Shown: positions 1-5,404 of the stretch, piece after piece | Position numbering within the stretch: position 1 is the stretch's first letter | Layout: each line of letters starts with the position of its first letter | Assembly (NCBI GenBank): GCA_002687335.1 | Contig: NYZY01000021.1 | Location: 6,871 to 12,340 of the forward strand | Length of the DNA stretch: 5,470 nucleotides | From: Chloroflexota bacterium | GTDB taxonomy: Bacteria; Chloroflexota; Dehalococcoidia; UBA1151; UBA1328 | Direction: 5' to 3' | Program-made: the position numbers and the translations under genes | The notes under the pieces: model-generated | Told to the model about the DNA's origin: nothing | The model's input: only the letters and a program-made list of their open reading frames with translations | The model's database searches: none

Positions 1-20
1 AAGCTCATTAGGATGTATTT

Positions 21-863
21 ATGAAAGCCATCGATATACATGCTCACATTCCTCGAATGCCAGGTCTTTCCGAATACGGTATTGAACCAGGTCTACGTCA
101 AATGTTCCGTATGACTGATGAGTCCACAAGCATTGAGAAGATGGTTGAGACTTATCGTGCTATCGATACTATGGCTGTGATCTTTTCTGTTGATGCCGAA
201 ACTGAAACTGGAGATTTACCCGACCCTAACGATTATGTGGCCCAGATAGTAGAGTCTTATCCGGATGTGTTCGTTGGATTTTGTAGCGTGGATCCTCGGA
301 AGGGTAAAGCAGCGGTTGAAGAATTGGAACGTTCGGTATTATCTCTTGGATTACGGGGCTTGAAACTTCATCCGATCCATCAGGCTTTTTTTCCTGATGA
401 CCCTGTATTTATTCCATTATTTACTAAAGCTGAAGAGCTTGGAATACCTGTACTTATGCATTCAGGATACGCTGCGGCCGGGGCTAACTCGCCAGGTGGA
501 GATGGTTTTGAACTTGCATACTCACGACCTATACCCCATGTGGATTCACTGGCGGCACGACATCCTGACTTAACGATCATTATGGCTCACCCTGCATGGC
601 CGTGGATCCAGGAGCAGGTTGCGGTTGCATTACACAAAGCCAATGTTTTCATAGATCTTTCAGGTTGGGCTCCGCGTTATATTCCGAGAGACTTGATCGC
701 CGAAGCCAGCGGTCGATTAAGGAAAAAGGTTTTATTTGGATCTGACTATCCGTATATTTCTCCGGTTACTTGGTTGGAGCAGTTTCAGGAGCTAGACATT
801 CGTGATGAGGCTCGTCCACTTATACTTCATGACAATGCTGCCAGAATCTTGAATTTGTCCTAG
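21..863 (+). CDS. Amidohydrolase_2 family metal-dependent hydrolase or decarboxylase
   Basis: A complete 280-residue TIM-barrel enzyme of the amidohydrolase_2 type (the family of ACMSD, gamma-resorcylate decarboxylase and related hydrolases/hydratases), probably cytoplasmic since no signal peptide is visible. The metal-site pattern is intact: D5-I-H7-A-H9 on the first strand, H117 in GLKLHP, H147 in LMHSG, H190 in MAHPAWPW and D242 in LFGSDYP. A C-terminal HDNAARIL (270-277) matches the usual closing helix. The substrate cannot be read from the sequence; a small carboxylated or aromatic compound is only the family tendency. The start is firm: an AGGA ribosome site at 10-13 sits 7 bases before the ATG, and an in-frame TAG at 9-11 rules out an earlier start. 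Only 20 bases upstream are visible, so operon membership on that side is unknown. Downstream it converges with the ParB-like gene. Confidence 0.88.
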   Translation: MKAIDIHAHIPRMPGLSEYGIEPGLRQMFRMTDESTSIEKMVETYRAIDTMAVIFSVDAETETGDLPDPNDYVAQIVESYPDVFVGFCSVDPRKGKAAVEELERSVLSLGLRGLKLHPIHQAFFPDDPVFIPLFTKAEELGIPVLMHSGYAAAGANSPGGDGFELAYSRPIPHVDSLAARHPDLTIIMAHPAWPWIQEQVAVALHKANVFIDLSGWAPRYIPRDLIAEASGRLRKKVLFGSDYPYISPVTWLEQFQELDIRDEARPLILHDNAARILNLS

Positions 864-936
864 ATTGTCGCCTTTCTTATATCGATTATTATTGTGGTTG
901 TAAGTTGAAAATATGGGTTTGTCCTGTCTTAATGTA

Positions 937-972
937 ATGCGCCCCTCCGGAGGCGTGTTTGGAGGGGCGCAT
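937..972. terminator. GC-rich perfect hairpin, candidate terminator after the amidohydrolase
   Basis: A 12-bp perfect inverted repeat (ATGCGCCCCTCC at 937-948, its complement at 961-972) encloses a 12-base loop. It begins 73 bases after the amidohydrolase stop. The stem is strong, but no T-run follows on either strand, so it is not a textbook intrinsic terminator. A weaker alternative stem, CGCC (940-943) with GGCG (952-955), is mutually exclusive with it. It is the first of three hairpins in a row between two convergent genes. Confidence 0.55.
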
Positions 973-993
973 GGGCTCTTAGCGGAGACTGTA

Positions 994-1023
994 TAAGTAA
1001 TTTTTGAGCCACAAAATTACTTA
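994..1023. repeat. AT-rich perfect hairpin, second of three
   Basis: Eleven-bp perfect arms (TAAGTAATTTT at 994-1004, its complement at 1013-1023) enclose the 8-base loop TGAGCCAC. The arms contain a T4 or A4 stretch next to the loop, not after the stem. It may act as part of a compound bidirectional terminator for the convergent genes on each side. No protein-coding sense can be seen here. Confidence 0.5.
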
Positions 1024-1028
1024 CGGCG

Positions 1029-1056
1029 TGAGGTTTGTGTGTCCGCACAAACCTCA
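1029..1056. terminator. Perfect hairpin followed by a loose T-rich stretch, third of three
   Basis: Eleven-bp perfect arms (TGAGGTTTGTG at 1029-1039, its complement at 1046-1056) enclose the loop TGTCCG. On the + strand it is followed by a loosely T-rich stretch (1059-1070), which makes it the best terminator candidate of the three for rightward transcripts. Leftward transcripts from the ParB-like gene reach it about 93 bases past their stop. Bases 1057-1149, between it and that gene, show nothing further. Confidence 0.5.
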
Positions 1057-1149
1057 GCATTTCATTGTTTTGCCTCTACGCGATATTTGGTTTTGTCGTT
1101 GATCTCCTGTGTGATGTAATGCGGTTGGCTTTAGTTTTTACTCGGTGTG

Positions 1150-2061
1150 CTACACACGTACTTCAGTTATTGCTGACAATTGTTGTGGCACAGCCGTTGT
1201 TGCTGCCATGCCGCCATTTAAAGTCATGAGTGCGGACTTCAACCGGCTATCGAGAATTCTCAGGCTGCTGATCAGTTTTAAACGTCGGTATTCAGGTATA
1301 ACTTGTAATTGCAACGCATCTAATTCACCAGCGATTTTTAATACGGCATTTTCAATTAGCGCTGTGTCGGCTTCGACAGGTCTTGCTCTCTGAAATACTG
1401 GTGCTGGTTCTGGCTCGGTTTCGGCCGCTCGCTTACCATTCACGACTTCTTCAATAATGTCTTCGATTGAAAGAGTACTTGAAGTTTTAGCTCGCCCTAC
1501 GATCCTCTCGACATGAACACTAGAAAGTCGACCTTCGATAAATGGTTGTGCTATTTCTCGTTGTCTGGCATGGTCTTCGATATCTGCGATAGACCGTGCT
1601 TCTTTGAAGGTCAATTCTCCAGTATTCACCTTTTCGCCTAGACCCGGATCTAATGTTCGTATGAGACTTTCGTAATGGTGAATGGTGCCAGGCGTGATTC
1701 CTGTCCGTCGAGCAAGTTCTTGCTGTGTGACACTGTGAGAATCTCTGTATTCCATGAATGCTTTGCCCAACTCCATCGCTGGTACAAGTGATGAGTGGTA
1801 CTGTTCGGCCAGTGAAAATTCCCAACGCTCTTGTGCTGTGACTTCTTCTTTAACGGTGCATTCAACTGTTATTTCACCAGCTTCTTTTGCGGCACTGAGT
1901 TTTCGCTGGCCTGATAACAGCAAGTATCCGTTGTCTTTGAATAAAACCACTGGATCACGCTTTGAGCGCACAGACCGAGTGCTTTCCCGTCTCCCATTTT
2001 TTTGGAATTTTGATACTGGAAGGTCTGGGTCAGGGAAGATCTGATCTATAGGAATCTTCAA
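1150..2061 (-). CDS. ParB/Spo0J/KorB-like DNA-binding protein, no ParA partner visible
   Basis: A 303-residue protein with the ParB layout. The N-terminal ParB/sulfiredoxin-like fold opens with IPIDQIFPDPDLPV (3-16) and continues through DPVVLFKDNGYLLLSGQRKLSAAKEAG (36-62), the place of the usual GERRxxAA motif. A helix-turn-helix follows (about 110-135: VTQQELARRTGITPGTIHHY), then a KorB-like helical region to about 190, an acidic/proline linker (about 212-223) and a short C-terminal helical part that may dimerise (about 235-280). The expected role is sequence-specific DNA binding, either DNA partition or gene regulation. The GERR arginine pair is reduced to GQRK, and the ENxQR motif appears as AEQYHS, so CTP binding is doubtful. 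The start codon is TTG; AGGA lies 7 bases upstream (2068-2071 on +) and an in-frame TAG four codons upstream rules out an earlier start. It is divergent from the DUF5343 gene. Confidence 0.85.
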   Translation of the reverse strand: MKIPIDQIFPDPDLPVSKFQKNGRRESTRSVRSKRDPVVLFKDNGYLLLSGQRKLSAAKEAGEITVECTVKEEVTAQERWEFSLAEQYHSSLVPAMELGKAFMEYRDSHSVTQQELARRTGITPGTIHHYESLIRTLDPGLGEKVNTGELTFKEARSIADIEDHARQREIAQPFIEGRLSSVHVERIVGRAKTSSTLSIEDIIEEVVNGKRAAETEPEPAPVFQRARPVEADTALIENAVLKIAGELDALQLQVIPEYRRLKLISSLRILDSRLKSALMTLNGGMAATTAVPQQLSAITEVRV

Positions 2062-2067
2062 TTTGCT

Positions 2068-2071
2068 GTCC
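2068..2071 (-). promoter_or_regulatory. Ribosome binding site that fixes the TTG start of the ParB-like gene
   Basis: Read on the minus strand the bases are AGGA, 7 bases before TTG (2061-2059). No ATG or GTG is available upstream in frame before a stop. A GTG lies at codon 16 (V16), but starting there would remove the first strand of the ParB fold. Confidence 0.7.
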
Positions 2072-2127
2072 TATTCTTGATGGTACTGAGTGGTGAATTG
2101 TTGATTTTGAAAGCCTCTCAGAATTTA

Positions 2128-2136
2128 TTTATCGCA
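2128..2136 (-). promoter_or_regulatory. Candidate extended -10 promoter element for the ParB-like gene
   Basis: On the minus strand this reads TGC followed by GATAAA, an extended -10 with 4 of 6 matches to TATAAT. No convincing -35 lies at the right distance, which an extended -10 can tolerate. The predicted start near 2121 gives a leader of about 60 bases. It is part of the 9-bp motif repeated, inverted, at 2281-2289. Confidence 0.4.
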
Positions 2137-2262
2137 CTAACGGATACTGTTCATATTTCATTCCAAAACGCTGAAGAGTATTGTCCGCGTTCCAAAAAGA
2201 AGTTTCATAAACTGTCCCCGCCGGGGAAACGGCATTCCAAAATATATTTGACTTTGGAATTG

Positions 2263-2290
2263 TTGGGAGATACCTTAGTTGTGCGATAAG
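2263..2290 (+). promoter_or_regulatory. Candidate promoter for the DUF5343 gene
   Basis: TTGGGA (2263-2268), a 16-base spacer ending in TGC, and GATAAG (2285-2290) form a plausible -35/extended -10 pair, each hexamer matching 4 of 6 consensus bases. The start would fall near 2297, on top of the box at 2292-2298, and leave a leader of only about 20 bases with no strong ribosome site. A competing reading, TTGACT (2248-2253) with TACCTT (2271-2276), has a better -35 but a poor -10. Confidence 0.4.
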
Positions 2291-2316
2291 CTTGGAATGT
2301 GTAACTACGAGTTCAA

Positions 2317-3078
2317 ATGACCCCTCAAGAACAAACTCCTGCTATTCCCCCGTACGTTCCCTATCGTACGTTCCAAACTTTTTTGGAATTTCTACTTGAA
2401 GAGGGTATTCCTGGAAGAATCGATAAAACGGTTTGGGGCCTGAGGTTTTCAGGTAGCTCCGGCACTCAATTGATGACCGCTTTGAAAGTTCTTGAGTTGG
2501 TTGATTCTGAAGCCCATCCAGACGATAAGCTTGATCGCCTTGTACATGCCGAAGGTGAAGAGAGGCGAGTATTACTACGCGATATTCTTGAGGGGTTTTA
2601 TAAACCAGTTTTCGAACTGGATTTGTCTCGTGCCAGTAAAGGCCAATTTCGCGATGCATTTAGAAGGTTTGGAACTAAAGAAGGCGTATTGACGAAATGC
2701 GAAGCCTTTTTTATACGTGCTGCACAGGCGGCTGGCATAAAGCTTTCACAGCGAATTCTCGCTGGTCGTCATGGAGCTAGCAGATTACGTAATTCAGGGA
2801 CTTCTGTTCGTTCACGTGCAGTGGCAGCGCAGCCTGTTAATACAGCAAAAACTGAACGTGTAGTGGATGTTGATCCTGCCTCACAAGAGCTATCGACTCA
2901 ATTGGAGCTAGCCGATCGTATCCTAGCGAAATACCCTGATTTTGATCCCGCTTGGGATCCATCTGTGCAGACCAAGTGGCTTGAAGGTATGACTCGTCTT
3001 TACGAGGGGTTGTCTGTTAGTGGAACGGATCGGTCGAGCGATCGTGAAGTAGTTGAAGGAGATATTCCCTTAACATAG
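2317..3078 (+). CDS. DUF5343-family protein of unknown function
   Basis: A 253-residue protein whose N-terminal part (about 11-150) matches what I know of the DUF5343 family. Key features are the PPYVPYRTFQTFLEFL opening, the GIPGRID turn (30-36), a winged-helix-like GSSGTQLMTALKVLELVD stretch (46-63), HAEGEERRVLLRDILEG (77-93), FELDLSRAS (99-107) and a closing CEAFFIRAAQAAGIKLS segment (128-144). A basic, low-complexity linker (about 150-185) leads to a second conserved piece, ADRILAKYPDFDPAWDPSVQTKWLEGMTRLYE (199-230). No catalytic residues can be named; the fold suggests DNA or protein binding. The ATG at 2317 is the earliest possible start because TAA at 2302-2304 is in frame. The ribosome site is weak. 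Two boxes of the TTCCAAA cluster lie within its first 25 codons. It is divergent from the ParB-like gene, so shared regulation is likely; a shared function is only inferred. Confidence 0.82.
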   Translation: MTPQEQTPAIPPYVPYRTFQTFLEFLLEEGIPGRIDKTVWGLRFSGSSGTQLMTALKVLELVDSEAHPDDKLDRLVHAEGEERRVLLRDILEGFYKPVFELDLSRASKGQFRDAFRRFGTKEGVLTKCEAFFIRAAQAAGIKLSQRILAGRHGASRLRNSGTSVRSRAVAAQPVNTAKTERVVDVDPASQELSTQLELADRILAKYPDFDPAWDPSVQTKWLEGMTRLYEGLSVSGTDRSSDREVVEGDIPLT

Positions 3079-3187
3079 TTGAGTTGTTTTTTTGGTTGAG
3101 GGATTGCAGGATGTTGTTGTATGCATTTTTGTAGCTATGTGATTTTTTTGACAGTTGTATGACGGCAAAAGATCGTTGGTTTTAGAG

Positions 3188-3222
3188 AAAAAAAGGCCGC
3201 TCCAATTTGGAGCGGCCTTTTC
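3188..3222. terminator. Bidirectional intrinsic terminator between DUF5343 gene and groEL
   Basis: The stem GGCCGCTCC (3195-3203) with GGAGCGGCC (3209-3217) closes a five-base AATTT loop. It is flanked by A7 on the left (3188-3194) and T4 on the right (3218-3221), so both strands end in a U-run and the A/T pairs extend the stem. It lies 109 bases past the DUF5343 stop and 21 bases past the groEL stop in the leftward direction. It should terminate both converging transcripts. Bases 3079-3187 are T-rich and hold nothing else that I can recognise. Confidence 0.9.
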
Positions 3223-3243
3223 AAATACTTTTGAAAGGAGAGG

Positions 3244-4875
3244 CTAGAAGCCCATGTCTCCTCCTGGAGGTCCGCCTGGCATTGGTGGCATCGGCGGTTC
3301 GTCTTGTTCACTGATAAGCGCCTCAGTTGTGAGGATCATTCCAGCGACAGAGACTGCATTTTCGACGGCTGCACGAGTTACCTTGGCAGGATCAACAATG
3401 CCCATATCCACCATGTCACCGTACTCCCCCTTATGGGCGTCGAAACCGTAGTTGCTAGCATCGTTTTCAGCGACGTTGTTCAAGATGACAGCGCCTTCGT
3501 AGCCGGAATTAGCGGCTATAACCCTGATTGGGGCCAAGAGCGAGCGTTTAAGTACTTCGATTCCAGTCTGTTCATCGTCGTTATCTGACGTTACTCCATT
3601 GAGTGCTCCAGATGCTTTGATTAAGACTGTTCCGCCACCTGGAACGATTCCTTCTTCTACTGCTGCCCGAGTGGCTGAAAGAGCATCTTCCATTCGTTGC
3701 TTTTTCTCTTTCATCTCGATTTCGGTTGCTGCACCGACTTTGAGAATTGCGACTCCGCCAGAAAGCTTAGCTAAGCGTTCTTGGAGTTTCTCACGGTCAT
3801 AGTCAGATGATGTGTCTGCTATCTGTGTTTCGATCTCGGCTTTTCGGCCATTGAGAGCATCAACGGAGCCATCACCATCTACGAAAGTGGTTTCGTCTTT
3901 GCTTACTACGATCTGCTTACACTTACCGAGGTCATCCAGAGTCACAGTTTCTAATTTGCGACCTATCTCTTCTGAAATAACAGTGCCGCCAGTGAGAATA
4001 GCGATATCTTCGAGCATAGCTTTGCGTCGGTCGCCGAAGCCAGGAGCCTTGACGGCTGCAACGTTAAGTGTCCCACGAAGCTTGTTTACTACCAGAGTCG
4101 CAAGAGCCTCACCTTCTACGTCTTCAGCGATCACCAAAACGTTCTTATTGGTTTGAAGAACCTTTTCAAGAACTGGTAGGAGATCTGAAATCGCAGAAAT
4201 CTTCTGTGAAGTGATTAAGACGTAAGGATCGGCGAGGACAGATTCCTGCCGTTCGGAGTTAGTTACGAAGTAAGGGGAAAGAAATCCACGATCTATTTGC
4301 ATTCCTTCAACGAATTCAGTCTCGTATGAGAGAGACTTTGATTCATCAACGGTGATAACTCCGTCTTTACCAACCTTGTCCATAACGTCGGATATGAGGC
4401 TGCCCATCTCGTCATCATGTGATGAGAGGATTGCAACGCTTTCAATTTGATCTTTCGAATCAACCGGGGTTGATTGGCCGGCTATCGATTCACGAACAGC
4501 TGCCATCCCCATGTCCATACCGCGCTTCAATGCCATTGGGTCGGTACCTGCTGCAACGTTCTTGAAACCTTCGGCGATGATTGCCTGGGCGAGAACAGTT
4601 GAAGTAGTTGTGCCATCACCAGCGTCGTCGTTTGTCTTCTTTGAGACTTCTTTGAGTAGCTGTGCACCCATGTTTTCAAAGGGGTCTTCGAGGTCGATCT
4701 CCTTTGCGATGGTTACACCATCAGAGTTGACCTGTGGAGGGCCAAATTTTTTGTCGACGATAATATTTCGACCACGTGGGCCGAGCGTCGGCTTAAGAGT
4801 GTCGGCGAGAACGTCGATGCCTGCTTTTAGGCGGGATCGAGCATCATCGCTGAACTTGAGTTCTTTTGCTGCCAT
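3244..4875 (-). CDS. groEL: 60-kDa chaperonin GroEL
   Basis: A full-length 543-residue group I chaperonin. In the cytoplasm it forms the double-ring folding chamber that works with GroES and ATP. The equatorial ATP site is intact: TLGPRGRN (30-37), [11 protein letters not shown] with D52 (50-60), the DGTTT loop (87-91), the catalytic aspartate D397 in MEDAL, and VPGGG (411-415). The apical substrate and GroES-binding surface (about 190-375) is complete, including [13 protein letters not shown] (191-203). The tail ends [17 protein letters not shown], short and proline-rich where many GroELs carry GGM repeats. The ATG has GGAGAT upstream with a 9-base spacer (4885-4890). It follows groES by 42 bases with no promoter or terminator visible between, so the two form one transcript ended by the hairpin at 3188-3222. 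Confidence 0.98.
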   Translation of the reverse strand: MAAKELKFSDDARSRLKAGIDVLADTLKPTLGPRGRNIIVDKKFGPPQVNSDGVTIAKEIDLEDPFENMGAQLLKEVSKKTNDDAGDGTTTSTVLAQAIIAEGFKNVAAGTDPMALKRGMDMGMAAVRESIAGQSTPVDSKDQIESVAILSSHDDEMGSLISDVMDKVGKDGVITVDESKSLSYETEFVEGMQIDRGFLSPYFVTNSERQESVLADPYVLITSQKISAISDLLPVLEKVLQTNKNVLVIAEDVEGEALATLVVNKLRGTLNVAAVKAPGFGDRRKAMLEDIAILTGGTVISEEIGRKLETVTLDDLGKCKQIVVSKDETTFVDGDGSVDALNGRKAEIETQIADTSSDYDREKLQERLAKLSGGVAILKVGAATEIEMKEKKQRMEDALSATRAAVEEGIVPGGGTVLIKASGALNGVTSDNDDEQTGIEVLKRSLLAPIRVIAANSGYEGAVILNNVAENDASNYGFDAHKGEYGDMVDMGIVDPAKVTRAAVENAVSVAGMILTTEALISEQDEPPMPPMPGGPPGGDMGF

Positions 4876-4917
4876 TAGGTATTTATCTCCAATATTAGAC
4901 GGCTAATTTCAAATCAA

Positions 4918-5214
4918 CTAGCCAACAATTGCAAGAATGTCGCTCTCTCGAACGATTAGATAATCTGTTCCGTCTTCTGCATATTCAGTACCTGCGTACT
5001 TCGAGTAGATAACGGTTTGACCTATTTTGACCGGCATGTCGATGACTGTGCCTTCGTCAGTTGTTCGGCCTGGGCCAGCTGCTACAACAGAGCCCTGTTG
5101 GGGTTTCTCTTTCGCGGTATCGGGAATGATGATCCCGCCAGACGAGGTCGAGGCCTCTTCATCGGCGGGCTCAATGATTACCCTGTCACCGAGTGGTGTG
5201 AGGTTCAGTGCCAC
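4918..5214 (-). CDS. groES: 10-kDa co-chaperonin GroES
   Basis: The lid of the GroEL chamber, 98 residues from the chosen start, close to the family norm of about 95-100. It begins [16 protein letters not shown], the classic GroES opening. The mobile loop that docks on GroEL spans about residues 18-36 with the hydrophobic tripeptide in GGIIIP (26-31), and the roof and core follow ([33 protein letters not shown]). The frame stays open upstream to another GTG at 5283, but those 23 extra residues are basic, not conserved in the family and lack a ribosome site. I therefore start at GTG 5214, which has AAGGAG at 5225-5230 with a 10-base spacer. It is the first gene of the groESL operon, with a leader of about 155 bases from the promoter at 5376-5404 that carries the CIRCE-like operators. 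Confidence 0.96.
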   Translation of the reverse strand: MALNLTPLGDRVIIEPADEEASTSSGGIIIPDTAKEKPQQGSVVAAGPGRTTDEGTVIDMPVKIGQTVIYSKYAGTEYAEDGTDYLIVRESDILAIVG

Positions 5215-5224
5215 TGAATATTTT

Positions 5225-5230
5225 CTCCTT
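5225..5230 (-). promoter_or_regulatory. groES: Ribosome binding site fixing the GTG start of groES
   Basis: AAGGAG on the minus strand, 10 bases before the GTG at 5214-5212. It supports the 98-residue GroES over the 121-residue frame, whose upstream GTG has no such site. Confidence 0.85.
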
Positions 5231-5317
5231 AGTAGTGACTTGAGCGTTCGGCTATTTGACTGTTTAATGAATGGTGCGGACACACCAAATCAATATCAAA
5301 TTAGACCGAATTGTTAA

Positions 5318-5344
5318 TTAGCACCTTCTCCTTTCAACTGCTAG
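5318..5344 (-). promoter_or_regulatory. CIRCE-like HrcA operator, downstream copy
   Basis: On the minus strand it reads CTAGCAGTT, nine bases, AGGTGCTAA. The known CIRCE consensus is TTAGCACTC-N9-GAGTGCTAA; the arms match 6 of 9 and 7 of 9. It shares the four bases CTAG (5341-5344) with the upstream copy and is related to it by a two-fold axis. It lies in the groES leader, about 25-50 bases after the predicted transcript start. Confidence 0.6.
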
Positions 5345-5367
5345 CAGTCGAAAGGTTAGAGTGCTAG
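5341..5367 (-). promoter_or_regulatory. CIRCE-like HrcA operator, promoter-proximal copy
   Basis: On the minus strand it reads CTAGCACTC, nine bases (TAACCTTTC), GACTGCTAG. The arms match the CIRCE consensus at 8 of 9 and 7 of 9 positions with the correct nine-base gap. It begins two bases past the predicted start site, the usual position for HrcA repression of groESL. No hrcA gene lies in the window, so the repressor is inferred from the site. Confidence 0.78.
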
Positions 5368-5375
5368 TTAGGGAA

Positions 5376-5404
5376 ATTTTATTAACCGTTTCACCTTGCG
5401 TCAA
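5376..5404 (-). promoter_or_regulatory. Sigma-70-type promoter of the groESL operon
   Basis: On the minus strand TTGACG (5404-5399, 5 of 6 to TTGACA) is followed after exactly 17 bases by TAAAAT (5381-5376, 5 of 6 to TATAAT). Transcription should start near 5369, at the outer edge of the CIRCE-like palindrome. This is a vegetative-type promoter under repressor control, not a heat-shock sigma-32 type. Confidence 0.85.

Larger units (their letters stand above)
2062..2316. promoter_or_regulatory. Divergent control region between the ParB-like and DUF5343 genes
   Basis: This 255-bp stretch serves the start sites of two genes facing away from each other. It holds five of the eight RTTCCAAA-type boxes, at 2160-2167, 2189-2196, 2234-2241, 2253-2260 and 2292-2298. 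It also holds the matched elements TTATCGCAC (2129-2137) and GTGCGATAA (2281-2289), and two adjacent 13-bp inverted repeats at 2201-2213 and 2215-2227. An open frame of 70 codons crosses it but has no coding character. The density of symmetric elements fits an operator or a small centromere-like site; which of these cannot be decided from sequence. Confidence 0.65.
2001..2389. repeat. Cluster of eight RTTCCAAA / TTTGGAAY boxes
   Basis: Forward copies (RTTCCAAA) lie at 2160-2167, 2189-2196, 2234-2241 and 2370-2377. The last is preceded by C, so it reads GTTCCAAA with G2370. Reverse copies (TTTGGAAT) lie at 2001-2008, 2253-2260 and 2382-2389, and a seven-base copy TTGGAAT at 2292-2298. Two inverted pairs stand out: 2234-2241 with 2253-2260 (11-base gap) and 2371-2377 with 2382-2388 (4-base gap). 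The core TTCCAA/TTGGAA occurs elsewhere in the window only near 325, 439 and 2669. Three copies lie inside coding sequence: one at codons 18-20 of the ParB-like gene and two at about codons 18-25 of the DUF5343 gene. The cluster is therefore tied to the gene starts and not only to the spacer. A binding site for the ParB-like protein is the likeliest reading, by inference. Confidence 0.75.

Noticed and set aside
1037..1048. GTGTGTCCGCAC shared, inverted, with 5274-5285
   Set aside because: One or two exact 12-base matches are expected by chance in a window this size, and the two contexts are unrelated.
1145..1157. Small stem GTGTG-CTA-CACAC over the ParB-like stop codon
   Set aside because: A five-base stem with a three-base loop and no U-run is too weak to call a terminator.
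1035..1229. 64-codon open frame beginning in the third hairpin
   Set aside because: It overlaps the hairpin and the end of the ParB-like gene on the other strand and has no coding signature.
2202..2230. Possible canonical parS (TGTTTCACGTGAAACA)
   Set aside because: Only half-site fragments such as GTTTCA and GAAAC are present; no canonical 16-bp parS is found in the window.
2248..2276. TTGACT - 17 - TACCTT as the DUF5343 promoter
   Set aside because: The -35 is good but the -10 matches only 3 of 6; the extended -10 at 2282-2290 is the better candidate, though this one is not excluded.
2077..2289. 70-codon open frame in the divergent spacer
   Set aside because: It lacks a ribosome site, has no recognisable family, and overlaps the boxes and promoter candidates. 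The sequence behaves as control DNA.
4511..4906. 131-codon frame antisense to groEL
   Set aside because: It is a shadow of the strongly conserved groEL coding sequence.
5212..5283. Longer GroES starting at GTG 5283
   Set aside because: The extra 23 residues are not family-like and lack a ribosome site; the start at 5214 has AAGGAG and begins at the conserved GroES N-terminus.
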